From Paramacrobiotus metropolitanus (lineage: Eukaryota; Tardigrada; Eutardigrada; Parachela; Macrobiotidae), in assembly GCF_019649055.1 (NCBI RefSeq), contig NW_026570231.1, forward strand, positions 372,001 through 436,000: a stretch of DNA of 64,000 bases, read 5' to 3'. The position numbers and the translations under genes are program-made. A model generated the notes under the pieces. That model saw nothing but the letters and a program-made list of their open reading frames with translations. It was not told the DNA's origin and searched no databases. The stretch's first letter is position 1, and the number at the start of each line of letters is the position of its first letter. Positions 13,543 through 25,141 of this stretch are shown here, one piece after another.

Positions 13543-16500
13543 ACTGGTGATCAAATTTCATCTATTCCATTCATCGGTAGGACTTAATTCTGCAATCACG
13601 ATAATGTTTCCGGTTTGTGGGCAATATTCGAAATCTGCCTTTGTTAATACAAAGTCTAATTGTTAATACAAAATAGCTTTGTCCTATGTATTGTACGAGT
13701 ATTCCAGGCATATGCGAAGCAAGCACAGTTCGTTGATTCAATTAATTAACAATACCGAAATACGCACTATGAATAACTAACTTGCGGTTTAACAGTGATC
13801 TCAGCTAAATTTATCGTAGTAAACAACTTTTATGGAGATCCATTAACCTTATGAATAACTTATATAGAATACACAGAAGGCACGATAAAATTACACTTCG
13901 CAAATGCCGACTGACAACAACAGATTGAGGATAGCACTCAAAGGAACATGAGTATCTGCGAAACACCGAACAAAAAAACCATCTTAGTAAATGTCAAGAA
14001 CCAGTAAGCGATTTCATGTATCGCACCACCTAATTCATACCTTTATGACACCTGGAGATTAAAATGATCGAAACTTATTAGGATATTGAATAGGCATCAA
14101 ACTGCGCGATTAAGCATACAAGTAGGGCATGGCGTGAGCCGATATACAGTATATGTTCTCACATCTGCCGAAAAACACTTTACTCACTGCACCGGAACTA
14201 CGGAAACATCCATAAATTACAAAATTCACTTACCGCTCACTCTTACAACTACGATTCAGACACTGAAAATGCACACCATAACTCTAACGAACTCAATAGT
14301 AATAAAATATTCAGGATATCGTGAGAGCGCGGAGGGAGAATCGTCATAGTTAATATTGTCGAAATCGATCTATATAAAAACAGATACCATAATGATTCGT
14401 GATAGGAGCACAATGTTTTTATATTTCGCCGACAGATTTCCAATACATATTGCGAGATGCAGAAAAATGCAATACGAACCTAGCTAGCTACGCAGAAAGT
14501 GAATGCAAGGATCAGATTGTTATGCAATAAGTCCGATATATAAAAACTCCATAAAAATGAAATATTTTATTTTGTTATCTCTTAACTTCCGTAGTGATGT
14601 CAAAATGCCAACGAGCGCGGTATTATCAAAAGCATCTTAAAGTCAGGTAGTGGGTTATGATGGATACGGCACCAGAGTGATTACTTTGTCAACACTCCAA
14701 ATGATCAGCGCGTACTAAACTACGAACTGTGAATACACTAAAAAGGTACCGGCGGTAAACTTGACCGTCAAAAATATTTATCCGAGTCGTACAGCTGCCT
14801 AATGAGAAATGCTAAAAAGATGACTTTGGGCAAGAAGATTCTGAAAAGAGGTGCTGCCTGCTATTAATAAAGCAATACCAAAGTATACCAATGAAGTGCC
14901 GCTTTTTCCGTCTTTTATGAAGTGTCAGTTAATAGCTTGGTCATTTGTTAAAGCTGCCGTAAGCATAACCGCATACTCGAAGCACACCGCGATTCGAGCA
15001 GTCAGTTGCAATAAGCAAATAAAAACGATCAGACGATGAAAACTTAAAAAAATTGGTACCTTCGACATACCATTTTAATGGAAGGTCGCAGATTGCTGTG
15101 ACTGCTGCGAAGCGGTGTATTGCTGACCACTTTTTCATGTCGTCACTTCAGTCACTCAGGTACTTTATAGCTAGGTACTCACTCTTTCTCGTCAAACAGT
15201 GTTTTATGATTATGCCTGTAACTCTTATTGACAATAACAAAAAACCATGACAAAACATTATCAGGAAAGAGTTTTCAGGACTGCAATACATATAAAACCA
15301 TCAGTTATTTATTCATAGCATTTTGTATAGCAAAGTGTGTAATTGTTGTGTGACATTCAGCGTGCCAAAACATAATCTTTAGATGTACGTGTCAATGCAA
15401 TTTAAGCAAATTTTTTGTGTCTTCGCTTGAAAACATTTATTATTTTTATTTTATCGAGTTTTTTTCAAAAACGTTGTTGCGTTATAACGGCGAAAAATTT
15501 TACACTCAACAAATAGGGTAGTTGCGGAGTTGTAATTAATGTTTAGGCAAAGAGCGGAGCATGAGAAGCTCGAGCAAACTAGATCAAAGAAAAAATAGAG
15601 CAGAAAACTTCCCAAAATTGACTATTCTGCTTAATGTAACTACGAAAGACTGCAATGGGCGTACGTCGTGCTGGCATCATATGCTTAATGTAATGCATTG
15701 GCATTAAATCAAAGATAAGAAAAAAACAGAGCTAGGAAAGAGCTCCCATAAAAGTTTGGATTTTTTATTATATTAAAGACATGCGATCCCGCAAGTACTT
15801 ATTTTTTTATTAGACATTTTTTAAAAAGGAAGGAAATAGAAAAACGCACAAATCGCGCATTATTTTTCAAATGCCTTTGTGGCAGTGTTGGTGTCGTTTA
15901 ATAATACCCCACGTACAGAGTACAACAGGCGTATATCAACAACCACGAAATGTCGAGCATTGGCATTATCCAACCAAAAACAGTAGTAAGTCCATCTGCG
16001 AAACTTTTGCATGACGCACACTTGAAAGGCCTTGGACAACCCTTTTAATTACTCTAAACCGGACTGTTATGGCGGACAACAGCACTGGCGACGCTTTATA
16101 CTGGAAATAAGCTAATAAAGGTTGCAACACCGCGTCTCTTGTAAGGAAATAACGTTTCATGTTGCCGGACTTTGCCGTCGAACATTACGAGATGTATGGA
16201 AATGCTAATAAATTTATGCGACGTACCGGAAACTGTTCTTGACAGCAGAAACATGCGTACCGTGCATACGACTTGCATGCATGGAAAACACCGTAGATGT
16301 ACCGTATCCTAATGCATACCGCGCACAAATGGCAACGAGATAAATTTAAGTACTTATCGTATTCGTAGTTTCGTACATAATTACTGTATTCGTACATGTT
16401 ATTGCTTATGGTATAATTCGCGTAACTGTAGTGCAAAGACACGGATATTATATTTTTAAAATGGTGCAAGATAGTCCATTCCTCTAACGATAAGCAAACG

Positions 16501-18925
16501 TCAAGCCATTTCCAGTTTAAAATGTTTTACAAAAATGTTTAATCAAAAATTAACAAGATGTACTGCATATAGCTATGTACATGTACACCAAGAGCAGAAC
16601 TATATACTCGTTAATGCAATAGTACATGTAGGAGTACGTCAAAATTTATTTAGATTTCTCTATAGAGTTATAACTCCATAATACGGATAGGCATAACCGT
16701 TATACGACATACATACACTCAAAGCAACGATCTCGGTTCACACATGCAGAAGAACGCTTGCGACATTAGTAGAACAAGTCGAAATAAACTTCAGGACTTC
16801 CAGAAAATCAAATTTTATTCGAACTATATGCTTAAAACATTTGACATTTCTTTACCTGGATGAACTGAGATCGCGTAATTAAACGCTTTCGTCGAAGGAG
16901 ATGCGAGATAAAAACTGCAGAATTCAAGCGAAGCAGCATATGGAACCGGCAGTCAGCGTATAAGGTTTTCAAATATAAGGGTCGAAAAACTCGCGTTCTG
17001 CATTTAAACATCCAAACACTTGAAAGAAGAGCCCAAGGAACTAGAAAACCCAGACAAGAGAGCGATTTTCGTTGGGTACACACTTGTACCCATTTAAAGT
17101 ACAGCCGGAACGTAACGGTCGTAACCGGCGGGCAGAACTTGACATGGTTGGTTTGCTGATATTGTTGATTGGGGGGAAAACAGGAGAGATAATCATTCCA
17201 GCTCACGCAGGAAGGGTCCGCAAAGTTCAAAAGCTCTCAGGCATTGATCCCGGCTGCCTGAGGCCGCGTCCAGGCAATCGATGACGCTATACAAAACGAA
17301 GTTGCCAAAAAAGAAAAGCGACTGTAATTTGCCGTCTACGTATATAACGCAAACGCACAGCCGGACTGCATCACTGCTGCCATCAGCGCAGCAGACAATC
17401 TAGCCACGCACCGGATCGACACTATCTGAACAATCAAACGGAAAAGCTCCGGAAAAATCACTGCAAATCGCTACCCATCATAAATCAGAGGAAAGATCCC
17501 TCTTAATCCAACACACACTGACTCGCTCAAATTTGATAGAATATAAACGCTGCAGCCCGGGCCAGAAGCAGTTCTCTTCCCGTGGGAACCATTACGCCCA
17601 GGCAACGCCCGTCGTCGCTGGTTTAAATTTGTTGCTGAAGGGAAATGAGATTGCAGGCCTATATCGGACCATCCAGTGTTTGTTCGCTATGGTAATTTTA
17701 TCTAACCATGCCAACATGTCATCCGGTAGTTACAATAATAGCCATTCCCGAATGCGATAACTGACAGAAAACTGTATCCATTACCATCAAATATCGTGTT
17801 GTCACTGCAAACAATGTTGTCACCTAAACAAACCCAACCATTTCTCCCATTTTTTTGGATTTCATATTTCCTTGTTTCTACTTTCCTCGACATTCTTATA
17901 CAGCCAGCTTCTATTTGATATGTAAATATTTTTGTTTTTCTCATCACAAATTTAAAGCACAGACTATGTAGCGACACTGACCCTTTCGAAGTTCGAACCC
18001 CCACCAACGTCAGATAGCGAACTTTTTTGGGCAAAAGATGTCATTATGCTGTACGTCTTTTCGCATTCAAATTTATCAAAACGAAATACAAGCATCATTT
18101 AAAAAAGCGAATGAAGGACATTCCTAGAAAAGGTTCAAGTAAACTGCAGCAGTCTTTCTAAATCATGTAAATGAAAGAGGCATAATGGCACAGAAAAAGA
18201 CTGGACACCAATAAAATCGATATTCAAGCAATTTATAACTATACAGCTCAAACTGGACGAATTAAAAATTCAAAGGCGGATTTCAACGATTTTGTAGTTT
18301 CGATTTCGGAAACAAGGCAGCAGAAAACCCGGACAAATTAATAAAACGTTTGTATCACTATATAGTATGCAGTTGCCACTGAAAGTAATTTCCAAGGAGA
18401 AATCACTGCTTTTGCTTGGAATTAACGGTCGGTGGTGCACCATGCGGCGAATACTGCAAAAAGAAAATTAAACCTTTAGAATAACAGCTTTGGGTAAAAA
18501 GTAAGTTACGTAACCAACAAATGTTTTGAAGAGAAGCCCCGAAAAAAATTGATTTAAAAACGCTAAACGCACTCAACCGACGCTTCAATTCTGCACCAGA
18601 GTTACGGCCTGGTGAGTTATCCCTTAATAAACATAAAAAATAAATCATCGTATTATCATAAAACAGGAACCGCATAGGCGCATACATACTGAAGCTCAGT
18701 TTGAGTGATTTTATTTGAACTACAAAATTTTAGCTGCATACAAATCTGTCAAAAGAGGTTTCATCCAAAACAATGGCAACAGCCATCAATCAGCGTTCCA
18801 ATAGGACCATGAACATTCGATAACCTTTTAGTCCAAAGATTACTTTAAACCATGCCCAGCTGGATCTCGATTAGCTCTCACGTCAGCAGCAAAATCACTA
18901 TAATTATGATCCTCATCTGGAAAAA
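13543..18925. other. 5.4 kb intergenic stretch without a supported gene
   Basis: This lies between the start of the Ig gene and the stop of the beta-trefoil-like gene. It should contain the Ig-gene promoter and 5' UTR. A direct repeat of TTGTTAATACAAA lies at about 13640-13670. A GC-richer patch at 16900-17760 has several modest open frames on both strands, but none shows a known domain or consistent splice sites. It may be old repeat sequence. Nothing else is seen. Confidence 0.45.
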
Positions 18926-20734
18926 TTACCCCTTATGTCTACGTACTATCAAGCGGATGGCGAAATAGGCATCCTTATCGCCTGGTCGCGTAGCGAGAGC
19001 AGACTTCAGTGCTCCATTCACGGTCACTCCCACTGTGTTATTCTTCTCCTGAACCGACTCCAGGCTGACGTACTTATCCGACGGTTCATGCAGACGTAAA
19101 CGACAATGCTGCAACATGGCGTTATAAGGAAGCCCAGCAGAATGAACAAAATAATAATTTTAAACTTACCAAAGTAACGTGGCCTTGTTCCGCCTGTTAA
19201 AAAAAGTTGAAGTTAAAGTAACCAGTTTGAAAATAAACAAATCAGTCACAGGTATGGTCTATCATTATTTAAGCGATGCTTCTCCACATCATACTCACAC
19301 TAAATCACGAAAGTCAAAATTACAAAATCCAAAATACGAAAAAACACCCATCTTGCATGTTGGCAGTTACAATTAACCAGCAAGGAACATACGCAAGTAC
19401 GTTATCAATCATGAATCCAGTTAGATGAAAACCAGCAAATGGTAAATCTCAGTTTAAAAAAAAGAGAAAATAGAACAATTATCGACTGCGTTCAGTACTA
19501 TTGCCCAGACAAAAAAACGCGAACACATTTAATGGTTGGTGCATACAATGATACAGATACATGTATTGTACTTACAGCTCGGTGTATAGTGGTATATCCG
19601 TTGACAATGGCAATATAGTTGTAGTTGTTATGCAGCGTGACAATATTGTCGGCTTCTCGGTTCACGATGAAATGCGCTAAGGCAAACCAAAATTTTATCA
19701 AGGAGCTCGACTCAAACTTCCACAAGTATTTAAACAAGAAAGTACACACTATGAAACGCTTGAGGATCGTCAGGCCCATTGGAATCCAGCACTAGCTGCC
19801 CGTTAGGGGCCTGAAGAATCTCCAGTGTTCGGCCAGTAGTTTTGGATATAAGCTGCACAACATTTCCTGTTTGGAACAGATTCTGAAATGCAAAACATGC
19901 AATGATGTTGGTTATCGGCCGCTAAGGAATGCCCATCCATGCACTACTGCGCGCGACAAAACAATGTGACAGAATAGTTTTAAAATCTACGAAATTTTAC
20001 AATCACGCGTTTATTACGCCAAAAATAAAATTAAAATCCAAAAATCAGGAACAGTCATGGGCTAGAGCAACATTACTGTATCAAAATCTGGAGAAGCAAA
20101 ATTTCGGTATCCAGACTCCGAGCACGAAATAATTTGAAGAATAACCACCAACCGCAACAATCTAAACCACGAAATGCAAAACAGTACGAGTGCTTACCAT
20201 AACGGCACTGCCTCCGTAATGTTTCTGGATAGTTTCATCCAGTTTCCCAGCCACGAAGTCTACAGCTTTATTTGTGGCGACCAGTCCCTTCGCCACTAAA
20301 TCCGAGCCAACTTTTGAAATGGATCCAAACAGTTTCCCGCTTCCCTATGGTACAACAAGAAATCAATATTATCATTGTCCCATTATTTTCAGAATCTCTG
20401 CACGTTAAACACGTTTCACAACAACCCTCATACAAATGTCCTTTCAGCAGTGAGCACAACCTCAGCACAAGTGCACATTAAGAATACAGTCAGCATAACG
20501 AAGCGTTACCGTTTTAGACTGTTTGGATCCGGACCCCTCGACGACGGTAGTCTTCTCATAAGTATACGAATTCTTCGAATCCGGAGGAGCGTGAACGTGC
20601 TGGGTATGCTGAACCTGAACGTGTCCTGGAGGAAACGGCGCTATGGTGGCTGGAGATGAAGGATAATGATAGGATTCAAAAACAGGGCGAGCATCGGGTT
20701 CGGGAGGAGCATGAGGATGTTTCGCAGCGTCCAT
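18926..20734 (-). CDS. Small protein with a putative beta-trefoil domain, 262 aa, five exons
   Basis: Exons: 20734-20510, 20344-20198, 19882-19750, 19676-19576, 19108-18926, all GT-AG and in phase. Residues 1-75 are Pro/His-rich (MDAAKHPHAPPEPDARP) and probably disordered. Residues 76-124 (LFGSISKVGSDLVAKGL) look like an amphipathic helix pair. From about residue 125, repeats of roughly 40 residues recur with the rhythm of a beta-trefoil: VVQLISKTTGRTLEIL, then HFIVN..NIVTLHNNYNYIAIVNG, then CRLRLHEPSDKYVSLE..TVGVTVNG. There is no signal peptide, so it is probably intracellular. The fold is inferred from pattern only. FGF-, ricin- or fascin-type relationships cannot be told apart by eye. No orthologue is recognised. 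Confidence 0.7.
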
Positions 20735-22249
20735 GGTTAACAAAACTTATACTATATAGACAGAATTTCAAACCAGGTAAAGTACTGCGTTTTCGTCCGT
20801 TCTAAGATTTCGTGCACAGCAGCAGCCCGTATCCAGTTCGTGCGCGAAAAGGCTTTTAGACGAAAAGGAATCAAATCAACGAAAGACAAGAACGATTTTG
20901 AAATTATTCACTGCGATTATCAGAATTTCAGTTCGTCTTGAGAACTAAAAAATTAATGATCATCCAAGCGAAACCACAATAGCACTGACTTGTGAGCTGC
21001 GGTTTAAACGCCACAATCAGTGTTATCATTTCTTTCGGATTACACATACTGTACCTGTAAGCTGTTATTACGTAAATCAGGTGACGCATACAGTATCGGC
21101 AATCGGCATAATCCCATAGAAAAGGTACACCGGTCTAGTACATAATTATTAACGATTTTTGTACGAGTGTTGACTGTTGAGAAGAAAGAATACCTATGTA
21201 TTGTACATTGTACAGACACAGTACAGTATCTGTACATTACAGCACTCGCAGACGAATCATAATCGCATCTCATACGAAAATTTTGTAAATTAATGCAAAA
21301 TGAGTACTGTACTGCAATAATTATTTTGATGCATTGTAAAATTAATTGTAACTAAAGTTTCACGGTAACTCTCTAATGCAATAAGGTAAATCAGATAATA
21401 ACTGATTTTTTCAGTTACCAATTTGAAAATGTTCTACAATTGCGAACCACACAGAATATTTCTTCTGGCCAGGGGCGTCAAAGGGGGGGTGTCAACCGGC
21501 AAATTTTCGGAGTTTGACTCCCCCTGTTTTTCGAAACCGGTTGCCCCCCGTCAATTTTTTAGATGTTCTGGAAGCCAGTTGCCCCCCTGTCAAGTTTTGA
21601 CTCCCCTGTCAAATCATTTTGCTTCAGCTGCTGCTATTTAATTTTCTAAATTACGATAAGAAATTTACAAATTTACAGTACGACTAGGAAGCAACCGTGC
21701 TCAAATCTAAGTACTGAATCAAAAACTTTTAGGCGTCGTCTAGAATTCGAAGCAATCTCGTTATGGTACGGTTGCTCAACCGCACGAGGTAGCTGTACCC
21801 AGTGGCCACTCCTACAGATACGGTACGCGAAGCCACCTCGCGAGGTGGAGTTGCTGTATCGCAACAATCTTCGCTGTGAACGCGGGACGAGGCCTTATTA
21901 ATCAGTAAACAATCACAAGACAGGACAGATTTAAGTCGATTTCTCGTGAACATTTAATCACTTTAATGTTTAATGCATTTCCGTACCAAAAAAAACTAAA
22001 ATGTACAGTAAAATTTTGAAAATTTCAAACTTCAAAAGCACATTATTGTGTGCTCACAAGTCACAAATATTCAAAATTTCAATTACTATTCATACACACT
22101 AACACTGTCCACTGATAATCTCATTACTGAAAATCACAGTCTGCTACACTTCAAACGAGTTCTGGCTATAAGTAGCTTATCATAAATTAGTAATGGAACT
22201 AAATTTTTTTCAGACAGAAGATTATCAGTTTTTATTTTAATTATGTTGA
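20735..22249. other. Intergenic with repeat-like blocks
   Basis: Positions 21181-21245 are dense in GTAC and TGTAC motifs. Positions 21470-21625 hold G-run and C-run segments (CCCCCC next to GTCAA) repeated in both orientations, like a decayed mobile element. Near 21833 there is a perfect 16-bp palindrome, CCACCTCGCGAGGTGG. No gene is seen. The promoter of the beta-trefoil-like gene should lie just above 20735. Confidence 0.4.
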
Positions 22250-22643
22250 CCTGGGATGCTGACCTGGGATGCTACATGTGTGTGCACAGTAGCCTTGTCG
22301 CACATCGTGGCAACATCGAAACAAGCGGGAGCAGCCGCGGCGCGCGCAGAGCAGGATAAAGTGGCGAAGTATCGTGACATCACACAGGACTACATGTTCC
22401 GTGCAGTAGGCGTCGAAACACTCGGACCTTTGGGACCAGACGCTTCTCGCATGGTCACCGAACTCGGACAGATGATACGCGCAGAAACGGGCGAGATACG
22501 GGCGATTGAGTATCTGCGCCAGAGGTTCAGCATTGAAATTCAACGCGGGAATGCGGCCTCCGTCATGGGAACAGCACCAGCATCGGCTAATTTAGATGAG
22601 ATGTTCAGTATAATCAGACCGTCTATCTCTGTTGTCGGTTGAG
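22250..22643 (+). mobile_element. 5'-truncated retroelement ORF end with nuclease-like domain
   Basis: An open frame reads LTWDATCVCTVALSHIV, then RAVGVETLGPLGPDASR, then EYLRQRFSIEIQRGNA, then a stop at 22641-22643. The same family has three other fragments in this window. I recall this segment as the C-terminal part of reverse-transcriptase polyproteins common in invertebrate genomes. The longer copies show KRPDG followed by LxWDxT, reminiscent of a PD-(D/E)xK nuclease; that reading is inference. The copy begins abruptly after a 13-bp tandem duplication of TGACCTGGGATGC, so it is 5'-truncated and cannot be autonomous. Confidence 0.75.
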
Positions 22644-22838
22644 ACTGTAGATTACATCTTTATTATGAAAGATTACAGTGTATTATGTGTTGAAGTGATG
22701 TAGTTGAACCAATGGATTAAAAGTTTTAATTATTGTATATACGCAACTTAATGGACCTTTAATAAGTATCACGTGAAAGTACAAACTAAGTACTAGAAAA
22801 CAGAAGTTTGATTAAGTATGCAAACGAGACAGCGGCAA

Positions 22839-23242
22839 CTACTGCTCCTTAGGGGTGAACTGCCATTCACGCACCCCGATGTTAGGGGGCCAGTTGTCTG
22901 CCGTGAACATTTTTTCAGACTCACTGGCGTAAGAACCAACACGTGCGAACAAACTATTCTTACGACCCTTTTTAGCAGAATAAATTGAGACGAATCTGAC
23001 AGAGATCCCGATGGATTCGATGGTTGCCTTCAAATCCCTACTGTAGTCGTCAGGGGTCTGGTGCTCAGTTTACTCCAGCGGGGGGATGCCGTGTAGACAG
23101 AAATCCTTTTTCTCTCTTTCCTTGTCGGTTTTAGAGGCACGCTTAAGCTGTAGGGTCGACATGATGATGTCATTTGAAGCGTTAGAAGCCTTCTCGCGAG
23201 TACCGCGAACCACTTTTCCTTTTTTAACGATGGTTGTCGCAA
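22839..23242 (-). pseudogene. Retroelement ORF1-like fragment with a premature stop
   Basis: Read on minus from 23242, the frame gives VATTIVKKGKVVRG, then KDFCLHGIPPLE, an in-frame TAA at about 23072-23070, then TEHQTPDDYSRDLK, then KMFTADNWPPNIGVREWQF and a stop at 22839. A G-I-P-P turn, a charged helix, and a terminal W-P-x-x-v-x-V-R-x-W element resemble the C-terminal half of LINE ORF1 nucleic-acid-binding proteins. It points toward the ORF2-like fragment at 22250-22643 but on the opposite strand, so the two come from separate insertions or from rearrangement. The premature stop shows it is dead. The family assignment is inference. Confidence 0.5.
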
Positions 23243-25141
23243 CTTAATTATTGTATATACGCCATTATATATAATATGTGTCTATAACTAGAGAATCCCG
23301 GATTTGAGGATTTTCAATGATTTTCATTACCACCAGTACTCGCATCGTGAAATTGATCAAGTAAGTATCACAAAAGTAGTATGAAAATTAAGAAGAAGTT
23401 CTACCGTGTTCGCTATCTGAGCGGTAGAATCGCTTGCGCGCAATGCGGGAAACGCTGATAACAAAACCGATGCAATTAATAACAAAAAAAATGGTTATAC
23501 TACACAATTCAATGAAAGAAAAAAATTGTTTGTATGGTTTAAGCGAAAAAACTGCGGTTATTCACTATGATTTTTTAAACCGTTATAAAAAATTTCATTG
23601 CTTTCAAAAAAATTTAATTTTAACGCAAAAGCAGCGTACACGGGAATAGGAAAAACTTTGTGAAGAGCTTTTTCAATAAAGTTTAAAATGCGTTTAAAAT
23701 TTGCATTTTTTTACACCCAATGACACTTTCATTTTTATGTACGGGGTTGGGAGACAATAATCTATAAAAACGCTCCACAAAGTTGTTAGCAAATGTTTTT
23801 TTCACGTACTGATCAAAGCTGGGAATTTTCTTAGGTTTTCTAAATTAGCTATAGATTTTACAGATTAAATTTATGAAATTGCTCAGTATTCGGCGAAGAA
23901 CTTTCTTTGTTCTACACTTTCGCGGAATGCTTCAGTTTTGCGCCTGCAGTGCCGCCACAGTTATATGAGCGGAGAATGACCACTGGCGCTCACAGAACAG
24001 TGTTAGGCCTATCCCTTTGTCTCGCGGGAGATGTTATGGCTTGGTGTCCTCACTGAGTACACAAGATTTTGGTCTGCTTCCTATTACACTTGCCATTCGA
24101 CTGTTATTCTAGACGCCATTCTCCTTGTTATATTGCCAGTTATGGTCATTCATTCGACTGTGCGCTTTTGGCCACAGGTGGCCGCAGAAAAGAAAGATCG
24201 CCAGTCCGCCAAAAGAATAAGCGCAGCTATCACAAAAAATTTTATATCATTTTAAGTTGCAATTTTGATTAACCGAACTTTCGTCTGGAGGTAGGCCAGA
24301 CCATGTTGATTGCAGTTACAAAAGTTTCGAAAATTAAAATTTTGGTAACCCAACATGGTAGAACCTCTTCTTAATAATAGACCATGCAGTAGTTCTTGAA
24401 GTACTTACAGAAAAAAACTTTACAGAAAAATGCCTGTCGCGTTTTGCAAATGACATAACATCGAGAATCCAACAAAATGCCGCGAAGTGAAGCAGCAGTC
24501 ATATTAGAGTAAATTTGATGTTGTTTATTCAAAAGGTTAAACGCAACTGCCCTTTCTTAGTTTGTAAAAATGTATTGCATTTATGCAGCCATTTCAGTTT
24601 AAAGACGTGCAACCGACAACCTGAAATTTTGTCAATTTATTTAAAAGCTGTGTCCATGGCCTATCCACACCAAACATACGAAACTCTTGTACCTTGTTTG
24701 CACTGTTATGCACCGCAAGCAACATTGATAATAAATGAAGATCAGCACTGCAAAGTTTTTAAGCATATTCAGCAATTACAGTACAATAATCATCAATTAA
24801 TAATTAAAACACTAGTAACTCCACACTGACCAGACAAAAAAGAATACAAACAGCGAAGGTTGATCAACCAAGACGACGTTTTTGACCGACAAACCAAGAC
24901 GACGTTTTTGACCAACTATTCGCAATCGATAGAAGTATCATTAATGCTAAATCTTTAAACTTCACTGATGACCTTTTCAGTGATGAAACACCATATCCCG
25001 ATGACCAGAATGACCTTTATGTATTCGTTCTGTAGTAAAAGAAGATTTTATACTATTCTGCCGTGCATAAAATCATTTGATTTTGCTGAAACCTTGGAAC
25101 ACGTTAATTATGCTTTCGGTACCTTTTATTCGGAACAGGTG
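23243..25141. other. Intergenic, AT-rich, with a short tandem repeat
   Basis: The unit ACCAAGACGACGTTTTTGACC occurs twice in tandem at about 24867-24912. Open frames at 23434-23649, 24031-24272 and 24515-24829 show no known domain and AT-driven composition. The 3' UTR of the FOXN gene should lie just below 25142. No gene is supported. Confidence 0.4.

Noticed and set aside
17981-18010. tRNA-like B box (GTTCGAAC) near 17990
   Set aside because: The flanking T-stem does not pair and no A box or acceptor stem lies at the right distance.
24515-24829. 104-codon plus-strand frame
   Set aside because: AT-rich codon use, no domain, no neighbouring exons; likely chance.
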